Position numbers and translations under genes: made by a program. A stretch of 64,000 nucleotides of DNA, from the NCBI RefSeq assembly GCF_032586155.1, contig NZ_JAWHTC010000003.1, forward strand, positions 186,001-250,000. Reading direction: 5' to 3'. Each line of letters begins with the position of its first letter. The first letter of the stretch is position 1. The notes below the pieces were generated by a model. That model was not told the DNA's origin and searched no databases. It saw nothing but the letters and a program-made list of their open reading frames with translations. The DNA comes from JAWHTC01 sp032586155 (GTDB lineage Bacteria > Pseudomonadota > Alphaproteobacteria > Rhodobacterales > Rhodobacteraceae). Shown one piece after another: positions 16,143 to 25,408 of this stretch.

Positions 16143-17910
16143 GGCCGTCGTCCTTGAATTGCAGCGAGTGCAGCCGGGCATAGAGGCCGCCGCGTGCCAG
16201 CAACTCCTCGTGCTTACCTTCGTCGACGACCTGACCGCGATCCATCACAACGATCTTGTCGGCATTACGCACTGTGGACAGGCGGTGTGCGATCACCAGC
16301 GTGGTGCGGCCCTTGGACAGCTCGTCCAACGCCTCCTGCACCACGGCCTCAGATTCAGCATCCAGCGCCGATGTTGCCTCGTCCAGAAGCAGGATTGGTG
16401 TGTCACGCAACAGTGCCCGAGCGATGGCAACGCGCTGACGCTGGCCACCCGACAGGCTTGATCCGCGCGGACCGACGGGGGTATCGAGCCCGTGCTCCAG
16501 CTTTGGCAGGAAGTCGGTGACATGGGCGGCCGAGAGCGCGACCTGCAAGGCCTTGTCGCTGACATCGGTGCGGCCCAGCAGTATGTTTTCACGCAGGGTT
16601 TCGTCAAACAGGGCGGCGTCCTGGCTGACCACCGAAAAGAGATCGCGCAGATCTTCGAGCGTCATGTTCCCCGCGCCAACACCGCCGATCTGGACTTTGC
16701 CCGATTGCGGATCAACCAGACGGGTGAGCAGGTTAAAAATGGTGGATTTTCCCGCACCCGAGGGGCCGACAAGCGCGGTGGTCTTGCCCGGTTCGGCCAC
16801 CAGATTGGTGCCATTCAATACCTTTGTGTCGCCATACGACAGGTCGACGCCTTGCAGAGTAATGCCGGGCGTGCCCTTGGGCGCATCAACCGGGTTGTCC
16901 GGCGAAATCAGCGTCGGTTCCGCTTCCATCAGAACCTTGATCCGCTCGATCCCGGCGGCGGCGACCTGCCAGAGGCCAGCCATCGTGCCCATGCGGCGCA
17001 GCGGTTCAAAGGCAAAGCCGATGGCGGTGAAAAACCGCATGAACTCACCCACCGTTTTTTCGCCTGAGATGATCTCGCCGCCGCCAAAGTAGAGCACGCC
17101 GAAAAAGCCCAATCCTGCCATGACGTCGACAAGGCCAGGAATAGTGGCTGTGCCCGCCGCCGAGCGGACTTCGGCCTTGACCAGATCATCGGTCAACTCG
17201 CCAAAGCGATCGGATTGGTATTGCTCGAGCCGGTTCAGCTTGACCGGGATGATGCCATGAAAGACCTCGTCTAGCCGGGTGGCGAGCTTGGCGCCAAGAT
17301 CACGGGCTTCGCGGGCGCGGGCGCGGACAAACTTCTGGACGACTTGCGAAGGAGCCACGAGGATCGGGGCGCCAATCAGGGCGATCACCGTCCACAGCCA
17401 ATCGACCGAGACGGCCACACCGATCAATACGATCAGCGCGAAGATATCACGACCGAGGCCGGTCATGATATTGGGCCAGGCCAGGTTCACGGTTGTGACG
17501 TCGCCCTGCACCCGCTGAATAAGGAATCCGGGCGGGTGGGTCTGATGAAAACTGCCGTCTTGGCGCATGATCCGGGCCAGCAGGTCACCGCGCATCCGGG
17601 CGGCAACATTCTGGGAGATATAAGACAGAACGGTTTTCTGCCCGACCGAAGCCAGCGCCCGAACCACGAAGATACCCATGACCCCGAGGCCCACCCAGAC
17701 AAGTGCCGAGCGATCACCGGCGACAAAAACCTTGTCGAACATCGGCTCCATCATCATCGCCAGCGCGCCCTGGGTTGCGCCTTCGAGCGCCATGAACAAC
17801 AGCGCCAGCAGCACCAGCCCGATATGGCGCTTGAGATACCCACGCCAGAGCCAGCCCAGAAGCTGGCGGCTGTCGGCATCACTGTCTTGGTTGGCGGTCT
17901 GGTCGCTCAT
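16009..17910 (-). CDS. MsbA-like ABC transporter, fused permease and ATPase
   Basis: This 633-residue half-transporter has an N-terminal six-helix exporter domain (first segments HIGLVLLALLFMALEG and LVWVGLGVMGIFVVRALA). The ATPase domain has Walker A GPSGAGKST (about residue 388), signature LSGGQRQR, Walker B ILLLDEATSALD and the H-loop VIAHRLSTV. It resembles the lipid/lipid-A flippase MsbA group; the substrate is not fixed by sequence. After LHSLQF about 45 extra residues extend to 16009, read from the antisense of the glycosyltransferase gene. That tail is low in recognisable features and probably arose by loss of a stop near 16140. Confidence 0.93.
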   Translation of the reverse strand: MSDQTANQDSDADSRQLLGWLWRGYLKRHIGLVLLALLFMALEGATQGALAMMMEPMFDKVFVAGDRSALVWVGLGVMGIFVVRALASVGQKTVLSYISQNVAARMRGDLLARIMRQDGSFHQTHPPGFLIQRVQGDVTTVNLAWPNIMTGLGRDIFALIVLIGVAVSVDWLWTVIALIGAPILVAPSQVVQKFVRARAREARDLGAKLATRLDEVFHGIIPVKLNRLEQYQSDRFGELTDDLVKAEVRSAAGTATIPGLVDVMAGLGFFGVLYFGGGEIISGEKTVGEFMRFFTAIGFAFEPLRRMGTMAGLWQVAAAGIERIKVLMEAEPTLISPDNPVDAPKGTPGITLQGVDLSYGDTKVLNGTNLVAEPGKTTALVGPSGAGKSTIFNLLTRLVDPQSGKVQIGGVGAGNMTLEDLRDLFSVVSQDAALFDETLRENILLGRTDVSDKALQVALSAAHVTDFLPKLEHGLDTPVGPRGSSLSGGQRQRVAIARALLRDTPILLLDEATSALDAESEAVVQEALDELSKGRTTLVIAHRLSTVRNADKIVVMDRGQVVDEGKHEELLARGGLYARLHSLQFKDDGPTADSVALAAQGKRRRGNGVGDPGSAHRDGSSLVSRIFGRWFGQ

Positions 17911-18085
17911 CCACAGCCCCTTTTGGCGGTGACCCTGATCGCTTGGTAGGCGGACCGGTCCCGGCTGGCAGTTCCTTCATGTAGCCGGGCACGCGGCGGC
18001 TGACAAGCATTGCCGACTCTGGCGGGATTGACGCGGTCTGCGCGCCGGGTAGGGTCGCAGGTTCCAGACGATAGGAGAATCGACC

Positions 18086-19282
18086 ATGTCTGATGCAGGT
18101 GGACGCGGATATCTTGCCATTCCCGGGCCTTCGGTGATGCCCGAGGAGGTGTTGCGCGCGATGCACCGCGCTGCGCCCAATATCTATGAAGGCGCACTGG
18201 TCGAGATGACGGCGTCGATCCTGCCGGACCTGCAATATGTGGCTCGGACCTGCGGTAAGGTGGGCATCTATATCGCCAATGGGCACGGTGCCTGGGAGGC
18301 GTCGCTGGCCAATGTGATTGCGCCTGGCGACACGGTTCTGGTGCCTGCGACGGGGCGGTTTGCCCATGGCTGGGCCGAGATGGCACAAGGGTTGGGCGCC
18401 GAGGTGGAACTGATCGAGTTCGGCCGCTCGGCGGCGTTCGACGCGGGGCGCGTCGAAGACGCGTTGCGGGCCGACAAGGAAGGCCGGATAAAGGCGGTTC
18501 TGGCGACCCATGTGGATACGTCGACCTCGATCGTCAATGACATCGCGTCGCTGCGCGCGGCGATGGATGCGGTAGGGCATCCGGCGCTGTTGATGGCCGA
18601 TTGCATCGCTTCGATGGGCTGTGACCGGTTCGAGATGGATGAATGGGGGGTCGATGTGGCCGTCGCTGCCAGTCAGAAGGGGTTGATGGTGCCGCCGGGG
18701 CTGGGTTTTGTTTTTGCGTCGGAGAAAGCCGAAGAGGTGCGGCGCGGGATGGAACGTGTCAGCCGGTATTGGGATTGGCAACCGCGGTTTGACCCGGAGT
18801 TCTATTACCAGCATTTCGGCGGCACCGCGCCGACGCATCACCTGTACGGGTTGCGCGCATCGCTGGACATGATCCGGGCCGAGGGGATCGAATCGATCTG
18901 GGACCGGCATGAACGACTGGCCCGGGCAATCTGGGCGGCCTGTGCCGCTTGGGGACAGGGCGGGCCGCTGACCATGAATGTCGAAGATCCGGCGCATCGG
19001 TCGCGGGCAGTCACGGCCCTTAGGATCGGGTTGCCGCACGGGCCACGCCTGCGCCGATGGGTCGAGGAAAACGCGGGCCTGACTCTGGGTATCGGGCTGG
19101 GCATGTCGGAAAAAGGTGATCCGTCAGGCGGCGGTTTTTTCCGGCTGGGCCATATGGGCCACGTGAACCCGCAGATGATCATGGGGCTGTTGGGTGGGAT
19201 CGAAACCGCCTTTGCCGCATTGGATATTCCGCACGGGCGCGGGGCGCTTGAGGCGGCGGCGCGAGAACTTGCTGCGGTGTGA
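18086..19282 (+). CDS. Class V PLP aminotransferase (serine- or alanine-glyoxylate type)
   Basis: This 398-residue enzyme, MSDAGGRGYLAIPGPSVMPE, has the AGXT/serine-glyoxylate aminotransferase layout: N-terminal IPGPSVMPEEVLRAM, phosphate-binding GHGAWEASLANV, and the PLP lysine in VAASQKGLMVPPGLG (about residue 198). Length is normal. The related aspartate-glyoxylate enzyme BhcA occurs with bhcBCD, but those genes are not here, so I leave the amino donor open. It stands alone on the plus strand, divergent from the ABC transporter with 175 bases between. Confidence 0.88.
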   Translation: MSDAGGRGYLAIPGPSVMPEEVLRAMHRAAPNIYEGALVEMTASILPDLQYVARTCGKVGIYIANGHGAWEASLANVIAPGDTVLVPATGRFAHGWAEMAQGLGAEVELIEFGRSAAFDAGRVEDALRADKEGRIKAVLATHVDTSTSIVNDIASLRAAMDAVGHPALLMADCIASMGCDRFEMDEWGVDVAVAASQKGLMVPPGLGFVFASEKAEEVRRGMERVSRYWDWQPRFDPEFYYQHFGGTAPTHHLYGLRASLDMIRAEGIESIWDRHERLARAIWAACAAWGQGGPLTMNVEDPAHRSRAVTALRIGLPHGPRLRRWVEENAGLTLGIGLGMSEKGDPSGGGFFRLGHMGHVNPQMIMGLLGGIETAFAALDIPHGRGALEAAARELAAV

Positions 19283-19345
19283 GTGCGTTAAGGACGGAAT
19301 TTTGATTACTTGGGCCGAGAAAGAGCAGCAGGTTACGTTCCGTTG

Positions 19346-19537
19346 TCAGGTGTCGCGACGGGCCAGATAATGATCAAGCCGGGTAATCAGGTAGTCGAGA
19401 AAGACGGCCAAGATCAGCAGGGCCGAAAAGCCCATGGTCGCCCAGACCACCATGAATACCCACAGAAGGTTAACAAAACCCATCACCAACGTGGCGGTTT
19501 CATAGTTCGAGACGCTGAGGCGTGGATGGCTACGCAT
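19346..19537 (-). CDS. Small membrane protein, 63 residues
   Basis: The start at 19537 (MRSHPRLSVSNYETATLVMG) gives a 63-residue protein with two hydrophobic segments, TATLVMGFVNLLWVFMVVWA and TMGFSALLILAVFLDYLI. A basic tail ends RLDHYLARRDT. A longer in-frame start at 19651 overlaps the end of hisC and adds sequence of no protein-like character. The function is unknown. It lies 76 bases downstream of hisC on the same strand and may be in its operon. Confidence 0.66.
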   Translation of the reverse strand: MRSHPRLSVSNYETATLVMGFVNLLWVFMVVWATMGFSALLILAVFLDYLITRLDHYLARRDT

Positions 19538-19613
19538 TGGTAGGCTCCTGATCAATGAGAAGGAGCATAGCGTGGTAAGTCCAAAGAAGTGGTAAACCCT
19601 GCGTGTGCGGGCC

Positions 19614-20723
19614 CTATGCGCGGGCTTCTGCCAATGCTTTTGGCAAGGCATCAGCGAAATGGGTCAGCAAGCCCGTTGGGCCGCAGGATAGCCGGATGCA
19701 GCGATTGCCCGGCGCGGCAAAGGGCATACGGACGAAGACGCCGCGTGCGACCAGACCATCGAGAACCGATTTGGCAAACGTTCCATCGCCACCGCAATCG
19801 ATGGTGACAAAATTGGTGGCCGAGGGCAGGGCGGTGAGGCCGTTATCAGCGGCGATCCGGGTGATTTCATCGCGGGCGGCGGCGACGTTGGCGATGTTCT
19901 CGGCCAGGTATTGTTGGTCGGCAAGCGCGACGAGCGCGCCCTCCTGCGCGGCGCGGTTCATGCCGAAATGGTTTCGGATCTTGTTGAAAGCATTGATCAG
20001 CTCCGGGGCGCCCATGGCATAGCCCACGCGCGCGCCAGCCATGCCGTAAGCCTTTGAAAAGGTGCGCATGCGGATGACGCGCGGGTCGTCGATATCGATA
20101 TTGGGTACAGCGTCGGCTGGGGCGAATTCGACATAGGCTTCGTCGAGGATCAGAACCGTTCCTTCAGAGATGTTGTCGAGCTGGGCCTCGATTTCTTCAC
20201 CCGCGACCCAACTTGCCATGGGGTTGTCGGGGTTGGCGAAATAGACCAGTTTTGCGTCGACCTCGGCTGCTTTTTCAAGCAGGGCTGGCAGATCCTCGGC
20301 ATCGTCCTTGTAGGGTAGTTTGACCAATTCACCACCAAAGCCCGCAACATGATAGTTGAACGTGGGGTAAGCGCCATCGGACGTGACGACCTTGTCACCG
20401 GGGCCAACGACAAGGCGAGCGAGGTAACCGAGCAACCCGTCAATACCTTCTCCGACCATGATGTTTTCGGGTTTGACGCCGTGATGCGCAGCCAGCGCGT
20501 GGCGCAGGTCGTGGCTTTCGGGGTCGCCATACATCCAGATGTCAGAGGCGGCTTTGGCCATGGCCTCAACGGCTTTTGGGGAGGGGCCGAAGACGTTTTC
20601 GTTCGCGCCTAACCTTGCTTTGAATTCAAAGCCTTGCAGGCGTTCCTGGGTCTCGGGGCCGACAAAGGGAACGGTGGCGGGCAGGGATTGGGCGAGCGGG
20701 GTGAGGCGAGGTCCGTGGGTCAT
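19614..20723 (-). CDS. hisC: Histidinol-phosphate aminotransferase-like class II aminotransferase
   Basis: This 369-residue PLP enzyme has the HisC pattern: LGANENVFGPSPKAVEAM (N-terminal substrate loop), VGEGIDGLLGYLARLVVGPG, YFANPDNPMASW, DEAYVEFAP, and the lysine in RTFSKAYGMAGARVGYAMG (about residue 220). HisC converts imidazole-acetol phosphate to histidinol phosphate, but this family also includes aromatic aminotransferases. No other his gene is adjacent, so assignment to histidine synthesis is likely rather than certain. Confidence 0.88.
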   Translation of the reverse strand: MTHGPRLTPLAQSLPATVPFVGPETQERLQGFEFKARLGANENVFGPSPKAVEAMAKAASDIWMYGDPESHDLRHALAAHHGVKPENIMVGEGIDGLLGYLARLVVGPGDKVVTSDGAYPTFNYHVAGFGGELVKLPYKDDAEDLPALLEKAAEVDAKLVYFANPDNPMASWVAGEEIEAQLDNISEGTVLILDEAYVEFAPADAVPNIDIDDPRVIRMRTFSKAYGMAGARVGYAMGAPELINAFNKIRNHFGMNRAAQEGALVALADQQYLAENIANVAAARDEITRIAADNGLTALPSATNFVTIDCGGDGTFAKSVLDGLVARGVFVRMPFAAPGNRCIRLSCGPTGLLTHFADALPKALAEARA

Positions 20724-20807
20724 GGGGGAGAGTTAACCCTTTGCGGCGAGCGTTGAAAAGGCGATTCGGGATGCTTAGATGAGAATAGTTCGCAAGTAAT
20801 GGGGTTC

Positions 20808-20975
20808 ATGATGGCGAAACTGACACGGCGCGGCTTTATCGCCGCTACATTGGCAGCGGGCACGGTCCGGACATTGCCGCAGATCGCAGCGAAAACCGGT
20901 GGGCGGCGTATCCTGACGCTGGTTTACGACAAGTCGCTTGGGATGATGCGCGCTGTTGAGCGGGTTGTGCCGTAG
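20808..20975 (+). CDS. Small protein with a Tat-type signal, 55 residues
   Basis: The frame ATG 20808 to TAG 20973-20975 gives MMAKLTRRGFIAATLAAGTV and a short remainder ending MMRAVERVVP; an in-frame ATG at 20799 adds three residues. The T-R-R-G-F-I motif followed by a small hydrophobic stretch is a textbook twin-arginine signal. The mature part is only about 25-30 residues (ILTLVYDKSLGMM). It could be a genuine micro-protein or the start of a larger Tat substrate that has been lost. Nothing after the stop continues the family visibly. Confidence 0.55.
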   Translation: MMAKLTRRGFIAATLAAGTVRTLPQIAAKTGGRRILTLVYDKSLGMMRAVERVVP

Positions 20976-20991
20976 GCGCGCAATTCCAACT

Positions 20992-21034
20992 GTGCCGTGA
21001 GGTCAGGCTTTTCCTGAAACGCTTCACACGGCAC
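20992..21034. other. Two-tier hairpin upstream of the crotonase gene
   Basis: GTGCCGTG (20992-20999) pairs exactly with CACGGCAC (21027-21034). Inside it TCAGG and CCTGA form a second stem with a CTTTT loop. It lies between the small Tat ORF and the crotonase start. There is no T-run after it on the plus strand, so a simple terminator is unlikely; it may be a processing or leader element. Confidence 0.45.
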
Positions 21035-21066
21035 TCTGCCGGGCAACTGGATAAAGGAGTGCCCCG

Positions 21067-21855
21067 ATGGCCCGTGTTACCACCGAGATCGTCGATCATG
21101 TTGCCCATGTCACCCTGACCCGGGGCGACAAGATGAATGGCGTCGATCAGGAGATGGCCGAGAGCATCGTGGCCGCCGGGGATGCCCTGATCGATAACGC
21201 GGATGTGCGCGCGGTGGTGCTTTCCGGCGAGGGGCGGGCCTTTTGTGCGGGCCTTGACGTGGCAAGCTTTGCGATGCTGGCTGGGCAGGACCCGCACGGG
21301 GTGGTCATGCCCCGGCTTGAAGGCAAGAATACCAATCTTTATCAAGAGGTTGCGATGGTCTGGCGGCGTGTGCCGGTGCCGGTGATCGCCTCGCTGCACG
21401 GGGTTGTCTTTGGCGCAGGGTTCCAGCTGGCGCTGGGGGCGGATGTGCGGATTTGCCATCCCGAGACCAAGCTGGCGGTGATGGAGATGAAATGGGGATT
21501 GGTGCCGGATATGGGCGGCATGGTGCTGATGCCCGAGGTGATGCGCTCGGACGTGATCCGGCGGATGACCTATACGGCCGAGCCGGTGGACGGGGCGCAG
21601 GCGCTGGATTGGGGCGTTGTCACAGAGGTTTCCGAGAATCCGCTTGAGGCCGCCAAGGCCCTGGCGAGTACGATAGCAGGCAAGAGCCCGAGCGCGATCC
21701 GTGCGGCCAAACGGTTGATCGATGTGGCCGAAAGCGGCGCGGGAGAAGATGCGGTGTTGATCGCGGAAAGCCAGGAGCAATCGGATCTGATCGGAAAGCC
21801 GCATCAGATGGAAGTGATTGCCGCGAACATGCAGAAACGGGCACCGAAGTTTTAG
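21067..21855 (+). CDS. Enoyl-CoA hydratase/isomerase (crotonase) family protein
   Basis: This 262-residue protein has the crotonase fold: VAHVTLTRGDKMNGVDQEM, oxyanion-hole segments AVVLSGEGRAFCAGLDVASF and ASLHGVVFGAGFQLALGADV, then LAVMEMKWGLVPDMGGM. In hydratases two glutamates act near the positions of VPDMGGM and the preceding helix. Here the second is replaced around D-M, so activity as a hydratase is uncertain and isomerase or other chemistry is possible. It is preceded by GGATAAAGGAG, a good ribosome site. Confidence 0.86.
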   Translation: MARVTTEIVDHVAHVTLTRGDKMNGVDQEMAESIVAAGDALIDNADVRAVVLSGEGRAFCAGLDVASFAMLAGQDPHGVVMPRLEGKNTNLYQEVAMVWRRVPVPVIASLHGVVFGAGFQLALGADVRICHPETKLAVMEMKWGLVPDMGGMVLMPEVMRSDVIRRMTYTAEPVDGAQALDWGVVTEVSENPLEAAKALASTIAGKSPSAIRAAKRLIDVAESGAGEDAVLIAESQEQSDLIGKPHQMEVIAANMQKRAPKF

Positions 21856-21866
21856 GTGACGGGAGT

Positions 21867-21884
21867 GGTGGGTTGAGACCCACC
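21867..21884. repeat. Short palindromic intergenic repeat
   Basis: GGTGGGT and ACCCACC flank TGAG, with the next bases CTACGGGCG. This resembles a small interspersed repeat I recall as common in Rhodobacteraceae intergenic DNA. It lies 12 bases after the crotonase stop. Confidence 0.5.
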
Positions 21885-22073
21885 CTACGGGCGTTTGCGA
21901 ACCCACATTTGTGAACCCAGAGGTCGGTGGGGTTAACGGGTGATCTGTGGTGGATCGGTAACAGGGCTGGAACCTGTCTGGTTCCTGTCGGGTATCTGTC
22001 TGGCGCTCGGTGGGGCAGAGATTTGGTAAGGGGAAATGGTTAACGCATCGTGCGGTCGCGGCGGGTGAACGCA

Positions 22074-22119
22074 CTGCGCCCCGCCTTGGACGTCGTGTGA
22101 CGTGTCAGGCGGGGCGCAG
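22074..22119. other. Long GC-rich hairpin between crotonase and valS
   Basis: CTGCGCCCCGCC (22074-22085) pairs exactly with GGCGGGGCGCAG (22108-22119). The loop carries its own small stem, CGTC-GTGT-GACG. It is 32 bases past the valS stop on the minus strand. Neither side has a clear T-run, so it may be a transcript-stabilising element or a convergent transcription block. The 21885-22073 stretch holds no gene. Confidence 0.5.
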
Positions 22120-22151
22120 TTGAGTATTTGAGCAAAGAAAGAGGGGGCGGG

Positions 22152-25100
22152 TCAGCCCATTTCTTCGAGCCGCTGCATCGCCGATTTTAGCGTGGCCTGT
22201 TCTTCTTCGCGGGCCCGGAGATTTTCCGTGGCCTCGGCCACGACCTCTTCGGGGGCGTTTTCAGCGAATTTGGGATTGTTCAGACGCCCCTTGAGTCCGC
22301 CGATTTCCTTGGCCAGCTTGTCGAGGGTTTTTTGCAGGCGGGCCTTTTCAGCGTCGATGTCGATGATGTCGGCCAGAGGCAGGCCAAACTCGCCCCCGTC
22401 AACGGCGATGGTCACGGTTCCCTTGGGGAAATCGGCCTTGGTCAGGCTGTCGATCCGGGCAAGGCGTTTGATCATGACCTCGTTATTGTCCCAGGCGGTC
22501 TGCCCGGCGGCATCGAGCGACTTTTGCAGCATTGGCAGATGCAGGCCGGCAGGCACGTGCATTTGCGCACGGGCGGAGCGGATGCCCTCGATCAGGTTGA
22601 TCACCCAGTTCATTTCACGGTCGGCCGCGGGATCGATCAGGTCGCTGCCATAGTCGGGCCAGTCGGTGAGCATCAGGAAGCCATCACGTTGGGCCGTGGT
22701 CTGCCACAGCTCTTCGGTGATGTAGGGCATGATCGGGTGCAGAATCAGCAACGTCTGATCCAGAACCCAGCGCATGGTGGCTTGGGTTTCGGCCTTGGCG
22801 GCTTCGTCGTCGCCCTGAAGAAGGGGTTTCGAGAACTCGACATACCAGTCGCAGACTTTGCCCCATGTGAAGGCGTAAAGCGCGTTGGCAGCGTCGTTGA
22901 AGCGATAGTCAGTCAGGGCCGCATCGACGGTTTCGCGGGTGCGGGCGACTTCGCCGATGATCCACTTGTTAACGGTGGCGTTGGCCGAAGGGATACCGGC
23001 GGAGGTGGCGGCCTCGTAGACGCCGTTCATTTCAGCAAAGCGGATGGCGTTCCAGATCTTGGTGCCAAAATTGCGGTAGCCCTTGATCCGGTCCTTGGAG
23101 AGTTTCAGCACGCCGCCAATCGCTGCCATCTGCGCCATGGTGAAGCGCAGGGCGTCGGCTCCGTATTCGTCGACGATTTCCAAGGGGTCAACCACGTTGC
23201 CCTTGGTTTTCGACATTTTCTGCCCCTTCTCGTCGCGCACAAGCTGGTGCAGGTAGACGGTGTGGAACGGTTCGCGATCGGTGATGGCAAGCTGTTGCAT
23301 CATCATCCGGGCAACCCAGAAGAACAGGATGTCGAAGCCGGTGACGAGGACATCGGTGGGGTAGTATTTCGCCAGTTCCTCGGTCTGTTCCGGCCAGCCC
23401 AGCGTGCCCATCGGCCAGAGGCCGGAGGAGAACCAGGTGTCGAGCACGTCTTCGTCGCGCCAGACCGGGTAGACCAGTTTGGTCGGATCCTGGGTGGCTT
23501 CGTATTCGGCCAGCGCGGTGGCAAAGGCCTCGGTTGCGGCGTGGCGGTCTTCGACCTCGATCACGCGGGCGTGGTCGAGCGGCGTCGGCAGGGTTGCAAG
23601 AACGTCGTTGAATTTCGGGATGACGTTTTCGAAGCTCGTCGCAGCGTGGTGACGCTCGTCCCCGATCAGCAGGTTCTGATCGAGCAGGAAGCGGCCCATT
23701 TCGACAAGATCGAGCGCACCGTCGCCTTCATCGTCGTAGAAACCATCGGCGGAGAGGTTGAAGCCGAACCAGACCGGGATCTGGTGGCCCCACCAGAGCT
23801 GGCGTGAGATGCACCAGGGTTCGATGTTTTCGAGCCAGTGGTAATAGGTTTTTTCGCCCGATTCCGGGATGATCTTGGTGCGGCCTTCGCGGACGGCATC
23901 AAGGGCCGGGCCGACAACCTTTTCGGCGTCCACGAACCACTGGTCGGTGAGCATCGGTTCGATGACGACCTGCGAACGGTCGCCGAAGGGTTGCATGATC
24001 GGTTTGGCTTCGACGTAAGGAATGGGGTGCGTAACCTCGTTCCCGTCGTCATCCTTGACCGTTTCAGTGGTCATTACCGCGAGGCCTTCGTCGGTGATTT
24101 CCTGCACGACCTTGGTGCGGGCCTCAAACCGGTCGAGGCCGCGAAGGTGGTCGGGGATCAGGTTGATCACGTCGATTTCGCTCTCGGTGAAGGCCTTGCC
24201 GCGGGCGTAGTCCTGCGCCTTGCTGGCCTCATCCGCGTAGGGCGCGCCGTCGGCGCGCATGTGCCCACGGGTGTCCATCAGGCGATAGCAGGGAATGTTG
24301 CCGCGCTTGGCGACACCGTAGTCGTTGAAGTCATGTGCGCCGGTGATTTTCACTGCGCCCGAGCCGAAGGTGGGGTCGGGGTAGTCATCGGTGATGATCG
24401 GGATCTGGCGGCGGTGTTCCTTGGGTCCCACGGGAATTTCGCAGAGCTTGCCGACAATCGGGGCATAGCGTTCATCGCTGGGGTGCACCGCGACCGCGCC
24501 GTCACCGAGCATGGTTTCGGGCCGGGTGGTGGCGATGGAGATGTAATCGCGGGTCTCGGTCAGAGTGACGTTGCCGTCCTCGTCCTTCTCGACGTAGGTG
24601 TAGGTCTCGCCGCCCGCCAGCGGGTATTTGAAGTGCCACATGTGGCCGGGGGTTTCGATGTTTTCGACCTCGAGGTCCGAGATTGCGGTTTCGAACTTCG
24701 GGTCCCAGTTCACCAGGCGTTTGCCGCGATAGATTTTACCTTCGTTGTAGAGATCGACGAAGAACTTGATCACCGCGTCGTGGAAATTGGCCGAGTTTTC
24801 ATGACCCGTGCGCGGATCGCCCGGCGCACCGGCCATGGTGAAGGCGTTGCGCGACCAGTCACAGGAGCATCCAAGGCGTCGGAGCTGATCGATGATGGTT
24901 GAGCCGTATTCGCCCTTCCACTCCCAGACCTTTTCCAGAAACTTTTCGCGGCCCAGTTCACGGCGGCCGGGTTGCTGGGTTTCTGCCAGGAGTTTTTCAA
25001 CCTGCATCTGGGTGGCGATGCCGGCGTGGTCCTGACCGGGCTGCCACAGCGTGTCGAAGCCGCGCATTCGGTGCCAGCGGATCAGGATGTCCTGGAGCGT

Positions 25101-25277
25101 GTTGTTGAAGGCGTGGCCGACATGCAGTGCGCCGGTCACGTTGGGCGGAGGGATCATGACAGTAAAGGTTTCGTCCCGGCTTGCATTGGCGCCGGCCTTG
25201 AAGGCGCCGCCGTCTTCCCAGGCCTTGTAGAGCCGGTCTTCGGCTTGCTGCGCGTCGAATGTCTTTTCCATCGCCAT
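22152..25277 (-). CDS. valS: Valyl-tRNA synthetase
   Basis: The start MAMEKTFDAQQAEDRLYKAW at 25277 gives 1,041 residues; an upstream in-frame start at 25367 would add a non-conserved tail. Class I signatures are present: the HIGH-type motif in PPPNVTGALHVGHAFNN (about 48-64) and the KMSKS motif in GQKMSKTKGNVVDP (about 655). The CP1 editing domain (TTRPETMLGDGAVAVHP) and a C-terminal coiled arm (KARLQKTLDKLAKEIGGLKG) are present. It charges tRNA-Val and edits threonine and other mischarged products. It is longer than E. coli ValS mainly through insertions in the editing and catalytic regions. Confidence 0.97.
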   Translation of the reverse strand: MAMEKTFDAQQAEDRLYKAWEDGGAFKAGANASRDETFTVMIPPPNVTGALHVGHAFNNTLQDILIRWHRMRGFDTLWQPGQDHAGIATQMQVEKLLAETQQPGRRELGREKFLEKVWEWKGEYGSTIIDQLRRLGCSCDWSRNAFTMAGAPGDPRTGHENSANFHDAVIKFFVDLYNEGKIYRGKRLVNWDPKFETAISDLEVENIETPGHMWHFKYPLAGGETYTYVEKDEDGNVTLTETRDYISIATTRPETMLGDGAVAVHPSDERYAPIVGKLCEIPVGPKEHRRQIPIITDDYPDPTFGSGAVKITGAHDFNDYGVAKRGNIPCYRLMDTRGHMRADGAPYADEASKAQDYARGKAFTESEIDVINLIPDHLRGLDRFEARTKVVQEITDEGLAVMTTETVKDDDGNEVTHPIPYVEAKPIMQPFGDRSQVVIEPMLTDQWFVDAEKVVGPALDAVREGRTKIIPESGEKTYYHWLENIEPWCISRQLWWGHQIPVWFGFNLSADGFYDDEGDGALDLVEMGRFLLDQNLLIGDERHHAATSFENVIPKFNDVLATLPTPLDHARVIEVEDRHAATEAFATALAEYEATQDPTKLVYPVWRDEDVLDTWFSSGLWPMGTLGWPEQTEELAKYYPTDVLVTGFDILFFWVARMMMQQLAITDREPFHTVYLHQLVRDEKGQKMSKTKGNVVDPLEIVDEYGADALRFTMAQMAAIGGVLKLSKDRIKGYRNFGTKIWNAIRFAEMNGVYEAATSAGIPSANATVNKWIIGEVARTRETVDAALTDYRFNDAANALYAFTWGKVCDWYVEFSKPLLQGDDEAAKAETQATMRWVLDQTLLILHPIMPYITEELWQTTAQRDGFLMLTDWPDYGSDLIDPAADREMNWVINLIEGIRSARAQMHVPAGLHLPMLQKSLDAAGQTAWDNNEVMIKRLARIDSLTKADFPKGTVTIAVDGGEFGLPLADIIDIDAEKARLQKTLDKLAKEIGGLKGRLNNPKFAENAPEEVVAEATENLRAREEEQATLKSAMQRLEEMG

Positions 25278-25408
25278 GATCAGATGGTCCCGTCGTAGTC
25301 GGTTTCGTGTCGGGGCGTTCCTAGCGAATGGGGGGGGAAAGGGGAAGGGGTTGGCGGCAGGTTTCACTTACCGTTGCACCTGAGCGTGTTTGTGCGCGCG
25401 CTCTTGTG

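Noticed and set aside
18086..19282. BhcA of the beta-hydroxyaspartate cycle
   Set aside because: bhcB, bhcC, bhcD and the regulator are not adjacent; only the general class V aminotransferase call is supported.
22332..24902. Very long plus-strand frames across valS
   Set aside because: They are antisense frames in high-GC coding DNA; the minus-strand valS has all class I signatures.
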